Below, piece after piece: positions 49,469 to 55,568 of a stretch of 55,568 nt of DNA (its first letter is position 1; every line of letters starts with the position of its first letter). The DNA lies in NCBI RefSeq assembly GCF_001894985.1, contig NZ_BCXG01000030.1, positions 1 through 55,568 of the forward strand, read 5' to 3'. The position numbers and the translations under genes are program-made. The notes beneath the pieces were generated by a model. It was not told the DNA's origin, ran no database searches, and was given only the letters and a program-made list of their open reading frames with translations. Source of the DNA: Rhodococcus tukisamuensis NBRC 100609. GTDB lineage: Bacteria > Actinomycetota > Actinomycetes > Mycobacteriales > Mycobacteriaceae.

Positions 49469-49669
49469 GGAAATAGGCCCTGATCAGGGAATCTGGTGAA
49501 AAATCAGGTTCTGAAAACCGCACGTGATGGGGCGTCCGCATTACCGCCCGGTCAGGAACGGGGGTAGGGGTAATCCCCTTGGGGTGCCGTTACCTACTCT
49601 GACCTGCGGAGACACAGGCTCTGGCCTCGGCGGCTTCGTGTTGTCGGGTCCCGGACTTACGATGTGCCG

Positions 49670-49867
49670 ATGCAGACTGAAGACACTGGGACGGGACCGG
49701 TCGCCGACGGCCTCGATGCGTTCTTTGCGGCATCCGCCGCTGACCAGGACATACTCGAGGATCTACCTGTCCCGTGCGCTCTGCCACGCTCGGAGTTTCT
49801 GAAGATGCAGCCTGAGCCTGTCGTAGTCGAGGAGTTGCCGGACTCGGGCGAGGAGCGCCCGGAGTAG
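49670..49867 (+). CDS. Small acidic hypothetical protein, 65 aa
   Basis: From ATG 49670 (GTG 49664 also possible). An acidic, Pro-containing sequence with DAFFAASAADQDILEDL and PEPVVVEELPDSGEERPE. No membrane segment or known motif. Composition is protein-like, but no family is recognised. Confidence 0.35.
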   Translation: MQTEDTGTGPVADGLDAFFAASAADQDILEDLPVPCALPRSEFLKMQPEPVVVEELPDSGEERPE

Positions 49868-49907
49868 TACCGGGCATGTACTGAGCAGCCTGTAGAGCCG
49901 CCCTAGC

Positions 49908-50077
49908 TCACGCCAGCTCGGACAGATCACCCGTCGTGACGGGGGCTCCGTTGCAGAGTCGGTCGAACGCCGAGGTGGCGAACTCGCCCACCTTGAACGC
50001 CTTATCGAGCGCGTGGAACAGCACGCTGCAGGCCCCCTCTGCCGAGGGGGTGCCGTCGTCCAACGGAAACAGGACGT
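49908..50077 (-). pseudogene. 3' fragment of a minus-strand gene truncated at the right repeat
   Basis: An open frame ending at TGA 49908-49910 encodes about 56 residues with natural composition (GACSVLFHALDKAFKVGEFA, FDRLCNGAPVTTGDLSEL). Upstream it runs straight into the dprA repeat at 50078, where the frame becomes antisense to dprA. I read it as the C-terminus of a lost gene; the family is unknown. Confidence 0.45.
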
Positions 50078-50269
50078 CGGCGCAGGTGTACGAGGCGTTC
50101 CCGGCGTCGGGTTCGGTTGGGGTGCGGGAACTCTCGGAGGGGTCGGGGTTGCCGCTGAACTCGGTGCGGGGCGCGTTGCCGGTGTTGGAGATGAGCGGGT
50201 TGATCGACTCGGACGAGACAGGTTGGTTCCGGCGGTGAGGCGAAACGGTCGCGGGGACGGTCGGATTCG
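50078..50269 (+). repeat. Right copy of 192-bp direct repeat (dprA C-terminal pseudo-copy)
   Basis: Copies 48943-49134 with three substitutions (C to T once, G to A twice), two silent and one Val to Ile. It would encode the DprA winged-helix end but has no start of its own. It stops 36 bases before the cobalamin riboswitch. Confidence 0.95.
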
Positions 50270-50305
50270 TGCGGGTGCGGGTGCGATAGCCTGCAGCGGT
50301 CATGA

Positions 50306-50406
50306 TCGTCGAGGTCATGGGAAGCCGGTGCGAATCCGGCGCGGTCCCGCCACTGTGAATGCCTCCCCGCGGGAGGCACGTAGCCAGATACCACCCTCGT
50401 CGACGC
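50306..50406 (+). ncRNA. Cobalamin riboswitch
   Basis: The conserved core GGGAAGCCGGTGCGAATCC, then GGTCCCGCCACTGTGA (the B12 box region), a G/C hairpin (CCTCCCCGCGGGAGG), and GTAGCCAGATACC follow in the standard order. CGTCGA at 50308 can close P1 with TCGACG at 50400. It lies 34 bases before the start of the CbiX-like/[2Fe-2S] gene, so cobalamin probably represses that gene. The exact 5' edge is approximate. Confidence 0.92.
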
Positions 50407-50439
50407 TCGATCACGCCACGAGGATGGACCGATCACACG

Positions 50440-51210
50440 ATGAATGTTGTAGGCGGAGCCCTGTCCGCGCCACGAGAAGAGCACTCCGGCCGCCGAGGCA
50501 GGCGGACCGTCCTGGTGCTGCGGCCGACGGTCAGCGGGGTCGACGAGAAGTCCGCGGAGCGGCTGCTGCGCGAGGTGCGCGGCCACCGGGACGGCGACGT
50601 CACGCTGGCCTACCTGGACGCCGCCACCCCGACGTTGCACGACGCCCTCGACGCGGCCGTCGCAGACGGACTGGGCGCGGTGCTGCTGATGCCGGTGGCG
50701 GTCCCGCGCGACCGCTACCTGATCACCTGGACGCAGAAGGCCGTCGCGAACTGGCGCGAGACGCGCGCCGGCGCCGACCTCCTGGTCACCCTCGACGTGG
50801 ACCTCGATGCCGAGTCGGCCGTCGCCGCGGCGGTGGCGTCGGCCTGCGACGGCACGGGGTCGGCGGTCACGGCGAGCCCCGCTTCGTACCGGAGCCCGGC
50901 CTGGTCGGTGATCGAGCCGCACCGCGACCACGTGCTGGTGTGCAGGGGGCCTCGGTGCATGGCCTTCGGGGCGGGGCCGGTGTACCGCGCGCTGACCGCG
51001 GCCGCGAAGGCGGCGCCGCAGCACGCACCGATGGTGACCGCGTCGGGCTGCCTGAGCCCGTGCAACCTGGGGCCGCTGGCGGTGGTCTACCCCCGCGGAG
51101 AGTGGTTCGCCGGGCTCGACCCGGACGACGCGAAGGCCCTGGTGGCGGACCTGGTGGACGGGACGGACGAACTCACGGACAAGCGGGTTCGCGGGGGTTT
51201 CGACGACTGA
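50440..51210 (+). CDS. CbiX-like domain fused to thioredoxin-like [2Fe-2S] ferredoxin
   Basis: 256 residues from ATG 50440. Residues 30-150 have the CbiX/sirohydrochlorin-chelatase layout (RTVLVLRPTVSGVDEKSAERL and GLGAVLLMPVAVPRDRYLI), but the metal-holding His of the first strand and of the second motif are replaced by Arg/Pro and Pro. Residues 170-250 are a thioredoxin-like [2Fe-2S] domain: CRGPRC (C-x4-C) and SGCLSPCNLGP (C-x3-C). It is under a cobalamin riboswitch, so a role in corrinoid synthesis or cobalt handling is expected. Confidence 0.85.
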   Translation: MNVVGGALSAPREEHSGRRGRRTVLVLRPTVSGVDEKSAERLLREVRGHRDGDVTLAYLDAATPTLHDALDAAVADGLGAVLLMPVAVPRDRYLITWTQKAVANWRETRAGADLLVTLDVDLDAESAVAAAVASACDGTGSAVTASPASYRSPAWSVIEPHRDHVLVCRGPRCMAFGAGPVYRALTAAAKAAPQHAPMVTASGCLSPCNLGPLAVVYPRGEWFAGLDPDDAKALVADLVDGTDELTDKRVRGGFDD

Positions 51211-51219
51211 CGGCGGCGC

Positions 51220-52245
51220 TCACCGAGTGCCGGATCCCTCGCGGAAGCCGATCTGGACGGCGCGCCACTCGCTGGGTGTCTGATCGAACTGGCTTCGAAA
51301 CCACCTCGTGAAGCTGCCGGGGGTGGAGAACCCCAGCAGCAGAGCGACCTCGGTCAGCGAGTACCGCGGGTTCGTCACGAACCGTTCGGCGAACGAGATG
51401 CGCACCGAGTTGAGCACCGAGGTGAACGTCTCGCCGGAGGCCGCGAGCTGCCGGTGCACGGTCCGCCGGTCCACCCCGAGGCTCCGGGCGACCTGCTCGA
51501 CGGAGCAGCGGCCGGTGGGCAACAGGACCTCGATCAGCTCGCGGGTCCGGTCCAGCGCCGTCGTCTCCGTGGAGGCGGGGAGCGCGTCGAGAAGTTGCCG
51601 GGCGTAGGGCCGCAGCAGCTCGTCGGACAGCTGGTTCGGGGCATTGAGATCGTTGGCGTAGAACACGATGCCCGTGGTCTCGTACTCGAATTCCACTGTG
51701 TTGCCGAATATTCGGCGATACGTGCTGGTGTCTGCCGGCGCGGGATGCGTGAAACCGACCGTGACGGGCTGCCAGCGGGAGCCGAGGAAGCCGCGAAGGA
51801 TCTGATGGGTCGCGCCGACGGCGAGCTCGATCGACTGACGGGAGTCGACGGTCTCGCCGAGGTCCAGGCCGATCCGTAGCGTGGCCAGTCCGCTGGCCTC
51901 GGTCAACCGGATTCGCAGGGCCTCGTTGTAGGTGTGCTCGTAGCGGATCAGCACCTCCAACGCGCTCCGGACGTCGGGCTCCTCCCGGATCACCAGGCTG
52001 AGGGGGCCGAGGTTGGACAGCCGTCGAAGCTCCGCCAGCCGCAGCCCGAAGTCGTCGCGTCCGGAGGCCGCCGCCGAGTTCGCGAGCAGTCGGACGATGG
52101 CGGCGGCGGAGGCCCACTGGTCCTGGACCGACAGGCCCGCGGGGTTCAGGCCGACCTCGCGCATCAGGGCGGCGGCGTCGACACCGACCGACTGGCAGAG
52201 CTCGATGTAGCGGTTGAGTGACGCGTATCTGGCGAGGGGTTTCAA
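51220..52245 (-). CDS. AraC family transcriptional regulator
   Basis: About 341 residues from TTG 52245, preceded by ggagccaagg. An ATG at 52329 would extend it by 28 residues through repeat-rich, promoter-like sequence and is less likely. The N-terminal ligand domain begins PLARYASLNRYIELCQ, as in the OruR/ArgR-like Arabinose_bd group, and the C-terminal double HTH includes CSVEQVARSLGVDRRTVHRQL and YSLTEVALLLGFSTPGSFTRWF. It diverges from the TauD-like operon and probably activates it. Confidence 0.9.
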   Translation of the reverse strand: MKPLARYASLNRYIELCQSVGVDAAALMREVGLNPAGLSVQDQWASAAAIVRLLANSAAASGRDDFGLRLAELRRLSNLGPLSLVIREEPDVRSALEVLIRYEHTYNEALRIRLTEASGLATLRIGLDLGETVDSRQSIELAVGATHQILRGFLGSRWQPVTVGFTHPAPADTSTYRRIFGNTVEFEYETTGIVFYANDLNAPNQLSDELLRPYARQLLDALPASTETTALDRTRELIEVLLPTGRCSVEQVARSLGVDRRTVHRQLAASGETFTSVLNSVRISFAERFVTNPRYSLTEVALLLGFSTPGSFTRWFRSQFDQTPSEWRAVQIGFREGSGTR

Positions 52246-52270
52246 GACCTTGGCTCCGTTCAACCGGGTG

Positions 52271-52340
52271 ATGTCCCGAAATGACGTGTTGCATGTCCCG
52301 CTAAGTGAAGCATGTGATGGGCGCCGCACCTAATGTCTGT
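52271..52340 (+). promoter_or_regulatory. Direct repeats, putative AraC-regulator binding sites
   Basis: ATGTCCCG occurs at 52271 and 52293, exactly 22 bases apart (two helical turns), and a weaker ATGTCTGT at 52333. They lie between the divergent AraC gene and the TauD-like gene at 52381. AraC-type regulators bind such repeats. Confidence 0.45.
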
Positions 52341-52380
52341 TGCATCACATCGAAACCATGAGGAAGGGCGGTGCCGGACA

Positions 52381-53406
52381 ATGACGATCTCGACGAGCGT
52401 GCTGCAGGCCTCCGGCGCGGCACCGACGGCGTGGCAGCCCCGCGACCTCGCGGCCGACGACTCGTGGCGTTACGCGATCTCCCCGGCCCACCTCGCCGAG
52501 TTGGACACGGCGCTCGCCTCCGTGCGCAACCAGAGCACCCCGCTGCTGCAGGTCACCCGCGAGCTCTTCCCGCTGCCGACTCTCGGCGAGATGCTCGAGC
52601 GCGTCGCCGCGGACCTGGAGAGCGGATACGGGCTCGCGGTGGTGCAGGGACTGCCGGTGGCCCACCACGGCCGCGCCGACCTCCGGACCGTCTTCTGGGG
52701 GATCGGGCAGCACCTCGGAATCCCGGTCTCGCAGAACTCCTCGGGCCAGAAGCTGACCAGCGGTGCGACGACGGATGCCTTCGCCTCGGGTGGCTCGGAC
52801 GTCCAGGCGGTGCTCTGCCTGGCAACCCGCCACCGCGTCTCCGTGGTCAGCTCGGGTGCGGTCTACCGCGAGGTCTCGAGTCGCCGCCCCGACCTGGCCG
52901 ACCGCATGTTCGGCCCCTGGTACTTCGATCGCCGGGGCGAGGAACTGCCCGGCGGGGCGCCGTACTACTCGACGCCGATGGCGTGCTGGTCGGACGACAA
53001 GCTCAGTGTCCGGTACGCCCGCGGCGACATCGCGGCCGCGCAACGCCACCCGGATGTGCCGCGGCTGGGACACGCCGAGGAGGAGCTGCTCGACCTGGTC
53101 GACGACCTCACGAGCTCCGACGCCTTCCGGTTCGACATCGACCTCGAGCCGGGCGACCTGCTCCTCGTGAACAACTACACGACCCTGCACTCGACCGCGG
53201 ACACCGGCGTGACGGATCCCGATCGGCACCCGCTGACCCTCTGGTTGAGCCTGCGCCAGGGGCGACCGCTGCCGCCGAACTTCCTGGTCGCCGGCGACGA
53301 TCACGCCGCCGGCGCGGGTCGGGGCGGCATCCCGCCACGCGACGTGATCGTGCCGTCGGGCCCCGTACCCGCGCGGCCCCGCGACCGGCGCCTCTGCGAC
53401 CACTGA
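52381..53406 (+). CDS. TauD/TfdA-fold protein lacking the iron ligands
   Basis: 341 residues from ATG 52381. Overall similarity to the TauD/clavaminate-synthase group is visible in LESGYGLAVVQGLPV, FWGIGQHLGIPVSQNSSGQKL, SSGAVYREV, GDLLLVNNYTTLHSTADTG and the final LTLWLSLRQGRPLPPNF. Where relatives have HTDGSDVVGLLCL this has ASGGSDVQAVLCL (about 135-147), so the HxD is gone, and the usual Arg of LLRLWL is Thr. The segment before it is also about 20 residues shorter. Probably not a normal 2-oxoglutarate dioxygenase. Confidence 0.82.
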   Translation: MTISTSVLQASGAAPTAWQPRDLAADDSWRYAISPAHLAELDTALASVRNQSTPLLQVTRELFPLPTLGEMLERVAADLESGYGLAVVQGLPVAHHGRADLRTVFWGIGQHLGIPVSQNSSGQKLTSGATTDAFASGGSDVQAVLCLATRHRVSVVSSGAVYREVSSRRPDLADRMFGPWYFDRRGEELPGGAPYYSTPMACWSDDKLSVRYARGDIAAAQRHPDVPRLGHAEEELLDLVDDLTSSDAFRFDIDLEPGDLLLVNNYTTLHSTADTGVTDPDRHPLTLWLSLRQGRPLPPNFLVAGDDHAAGAGRGGIPPRDVIVPSGPVPARPRDRRLCDH

Positions 53407-53540
53407 CCGAAGGCAACTCGACCTTGGATCGCCCGGCTGCACCCGGGACGGTCCACCCGACCACCGACCAGGCTGCCCACCGCGGCCGACCTCAACTGCC
53501 GAACTCCGAACGAGTCGAGCATCCAAAGATTGGAGAACCC

Positions 53541-54515
53541 GTGGCGCACGCCATTCGCTTCTACGAGACCGGTGCCCCCGAAGTCATGAAGTGGGAGACC
53601 GTCGAGGTCGGCGAGCCCGGAGCGGGCGAGGTCCGCGTCCGACACGAGGCGGTCGGACTCAACTTCGCCGACACCTACTTCCGCAGCGGCCTGTACCCCG
53701 CCGCGCTGCCCGCCGGGATGGGCGTCGAGGCCGCCGGTGTGATCCAGGCGGTCGGCGCCGGTGTGGAGGGCTTCAAGGAGGGTGACCGGGTCACCTACAC
53801 GGGCAGTCCGCTCGGCGCGTACAGCACCGAGCGGGTGATGCCGGCGGATTCGCTGATCGCGCTCCCCGAGGGGATCGAGTTCGAGACCGCGGCCGCCATG
53901 ACCATGCGTGGGCTGACCGCGTCCTACCTGCTGCGTCGCATCCACCCGCTGAAGGCCGGCGACACCGTGCTGCTGCACGCCGCCGCCGGTGGTGTCGGCC
54001 TGATCTTCACGCAGTGGGCAAAGCTGCTCGGGATCACCGTGATCGGCACCGTGTCGAGCGACGCCAAGGCCGAGGTCGCCCGTGCACACGGCTGCGACCA
54101 CGTCATCGTCTACACCCGTGAAGACGTGGTGGCCCGGGTCCGGGAGATCACCGACGGCAAGGGTGTGCCGGTCGTGTTCGACAGCATCGGCCAGTCGACC
54201 TTCGAGATCTCGCTCGACTCGTTGGCGCGGCGCGGCCTGCTGGTCTGCTTCGGCACCGCCTCCGGTCCGACCCCGCCGATCAACGCACAGATGCTTGCCG
54301 TCAAGGGTTCGCTCTACGTGACCCGGCCGGCGCTGGCCGACTACATCGCCGACCCGGCCGAGCGCGCCGAGCTGGCGGGCGAGCTCTTCTCCCACGTCGA
54401 GGCGGGCCGCATCAAGATCGGCATCAACCAGCGCTATGCGCTCGAGGACGCGGTCCAGGCGCACCACGACCTGGAGTCCGGCCGCAGCATCGGTTCGTCC
54501 GTCTTCACCGTCTGA
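53541..54515 (+). CDS. NADPH:quinone oxidoreductase (zeta-crystallin-like, MDR family)
   Basis: 324 residues from GTG 53541, with tggagaaccc upstream. The N-terminal GroES-like domain includes VRHEAVGLNFADTYFRSGLYP, and the Rossmann motif is LLHAAAGGVGLIFTQWAKLLG (about 145-165). No zinc-binding Cys set is present, as expected for quinone reductases. It reduces quinones or enones with NADPH. It lies 134 bases after the TauD-like gene, in the same direction and likely same operon. Confidence 0.93.
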   Translation: MAHAIRFYETGAPEVMKWETVEVGEPGAGEVRVRHEAVGLNFADTYFRSGLYPAALPAGMGVEAAGVIQAVGAGVEGFKEGDRVTYTGSPLGAYSTERVMPADSLIALPEGIEFETAAAMTMRGLTASYLLRRIHPLKAGDTVLLHAAAGGVGLIFTQWAKLLGITVIGTVSSDAKAEVARAHGCDHVIVYTREDVVARVREITDGKGVPVVFDSIGQSTFEISLDSLARRGLLVCFGTASGPTPPINAQMLAVKGSLYVTRPALADYIADPAERAELAGELFSHVEAGRIKIGINQRYALEDAVQAHHDLESGRSIGSSVFTV

Positions 54516-54600
54516 GGACCAAAGCCTTCCCCCACATCCCCTCTCTGCCGGGGCCGACGCCGACGCGGCCACAGCAGTAGCGACCCCCAGAGGAATCGTC

Positions 54601-55500
54601 ATGACCACCACCATCGCATCGCCGGAAACGGCGCCCGCCCCCGCTTCGTCGATCAAGGTCGAGCGACTGACCTGCTCGATCGGTGCGGAGCTGTCCGGAG
54701 TGAACCTCGGTGACGTCTCCCGGGACGAGGCACTGTTCGCCGAGCTGCGGGCGCTGCTGCTCGAGCACAAGGTGCTGTTCTTCCGGGACCAGGACATGAG
54801 CCGTGACGAACACGTCGCGCTGGCCGAGCGATTCGGTGCCCTCGAGAACCACCCGGCGCTGGGCAGCGACCCGGACCACCCGGGCCTGGTCCGGATCTAC
54901 AAGGACCTCGACAGCGCACCCGAGCACTACGAGAACGCCTACCACTGCGACGCGACGTGGCGGGAGAACCCGCCGATGGGTTGCGTGCTGCGGTGCATCG
55001 AGGGACCCGAGGTCGGCGGCGACACCATCTGGGTGAACATGGCGCTCGCCTACGAGAAGCTGCCCGAGCGCGTCAAGGAGCAGATCGCGAACCTGCGTGC
55101 CAAGCACAGCATCGAGGCGAGCTTCGGTGCGGCGCTGTCCGAGGAGAAGCGGCACGCGCTCAAGGAGCGGTTCCCCGACGCCGAGCACCCCGTCGTGCGG
55201 ACTCACCCCGAGACTGGCGAGAAGATCCTCTTCGTCAACTCCTTCGCCACCCACCTGGTGAACTACCACACCCCCGAGAACGTCCGTTACGGGATCGACT
55301 ACGCCCCGGGTGCGAGCCATCTCCTGAACTATCTGGCGAGCCAGGCCGCGATCCCGGAGTACCAGGTCCGGTGGCGGTGGACGAAGAACAGCGTTGCGAT
55401 CTGGGACAACCGCTCCACCCAGCACTACGCCGTCCAGGACTACTGGCCCGCGGTCCGAAAGATGGAGCGGGCCGGGATCGTCGGCGACAAGCCGTTCTGA
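54601..55500 (+). CDS. TauD/TfdA family Fe(II)/2-oxoglutarate dioxygenase
   Basis: 299 residues from ATG 54601. HxD is intact in AYHCDATW (His115, Asp117), the distal His near 275 lies in NRSTQHYAVQDYWPAVRKMER, where the following Arg should hold 2-oxoglutarate. It uses O2 and 2-oxoglutarate to hydroxylate a substrate such as a sulfonate, phenoxy acid or amino acid, which cannot be told from sequence. 85 bases after the quinone reductase and followed by another gene of the same strand. Confidence 0.93.
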   Translation: MTTTIASPETAPAPASSIKVERLTCSIGAELSGVNLGDVSRDEALFAELRALLLEHKVLFFRDQDMSRDEHVALAERFGALENHPALGSDPDHPGLVRIYKDLDSAPEHYENAYHCDATWRENPPMGCVLRCIEGPEVGGDTIWVNMALAYEKLPERVKEQIANLRAKHSIEASFGAALSEEKRHALKERFPDAEHPVVRTHPETGEKILFVNSFATHLVNYHTPENVRYGIDYAPGASHLLNYLASQAAIPEYQVRWRWTKNSVAIWDNRSTQHYAVQDYWPAVRKMERAGIVGDKPF

Positions 55501-55548
55501 CCTGTCACATCTGACCACCCCTCACCCTCATACGAATGGAGTAGTTCC

Positions 55549-55568
55549 ATGAACTTTCACGACGACGC
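55549..55568 (+). CDS. Start of a gene cut by the window edge
   Basis: ATG at 55549 with ggag about 10 bases upstream (aatggagtagttcc) and codons for MNFHDD before the edge. It follows the TauD gene after 48 bases in the same direction, so probably the same operon. Too short to identify. Confidence 0.6.

Larger units (their letters stand above)
49135..50077. mobile_element. Small degraded island between the dprA repeats
   Basis: 943 bases bounded by direct repeats and clearly richer in A and T than dprA. It contains two overlapping small frames on the minus strand, a 65-codon frame on the plus strand and a minus-strand gene cut by the right repeat. No integrase or transposase is present. It looks like the remains of an element integrated at the dprA 3' end or an excised/deleted island. 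Confidence 0.55.

Noticed and set aside
49936-50238. Plus-strand frame joining island sequence to the dprA C-terminal copy
   Set aside because: A chance fusion at the repeat junction without a ribosome binding site; the useful content is the repeat itself.

Overview
The window is high-GC actinobacterial DNA. Its housekeeping backbone follows the order I recall from Mycobacterium tuberculosis (the Rv2922A-Rv2896c block, inverted): acyP, smc, ftsY, amt, glnK, glnD, ffh, amidohydrolase, rpsP, KH protein, rimM, trmD, LppW-like lipoprotein, rplS, lepB, rnhB, DUF2469, YraN, comM, dprA. This points to the Mycobacteriales; a Rhodococcus or other Nocardiaceae chromosome is the best guess. No tRNA, rRNA, CRISPR array or intact transposase was seen.

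Layout. 1-6.2 kb: 3' part of a secreted beta-propeller protein, acyP, a YgiB/YgiC/YjfL-like trio (one-TM protein, ATP-grasp ligase, DUF350 protein), an APC permease and a double-VOC protein. 6.2-9.9 kb: smc. 9.9-19.4 kb: accessory block separating smc from ftsY, with a TetR, a secreted SGNH esterase, a TesB-like thioesterase and a four-gene minus-strand operon (flavin monooxygenase, serine esterase, acyl-CoA ligase, D-aminoacylase-like amidohydrolase) read away from a TetR gene. 19.5-28.4 kb: ftsY, a secreted phosphodiester glycosidase, the GlnR-type nitrogen operon amt-glnK-glnD, and ffh. 28.4-36.3 kb: amidohydrolase, a glycan-binding-like membrane protein, rpsP-khpA-rimM-trmD, the LppW-like lipoprotein and Tex. 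36.3-41.5 kb: accessory genes, including a visibly more A/T-rich pair (FAD monooxygenase plus alpha/beta hydrolase), a formylglycine-generating enzyme and a membrane partner. 41.6-49.1 kb: rplS, lepB, rnhB, DUF2469, a DUF2786/metallohydrolase pair, a PaaI-like thioesterase and YraN-comM-dprA. 48.9-50.3 kb: a 192-bp direct repeat of the dprA 3' end brackets a small degraded island. 50.3-51.2 kb: a cobalamin riboswitch ahead of a CbiX-like/[2Fe-2S] fusion. 51.2-55.6 kb: an AraC regulator diverging from a TauD-like gene that lacks its iron ligands, a quinone reductase and a normal TauD dioxygenase.

Functional themes: chromosome segregation and SRP targeting (smc, ftsY, ffh), nitrogen sensing (amt-glnK-glnD with a four-element GlnR-like box), ribosome and tRNA maturation, DNA uptake and processing (comM, dprA), and two regulated accessory catabolic operons. 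The least explained items are the Baeyer-Villiger-like operon with an operator over its promoter, the dprA-repeat island, the metal-ligand-less TauD-like protein, the riboswitch-controlled CbiX/ferredoxin fusion that has lost the chelatase histidines, and two near-identical palindromes with paired (covarying) changes between convergent genes.
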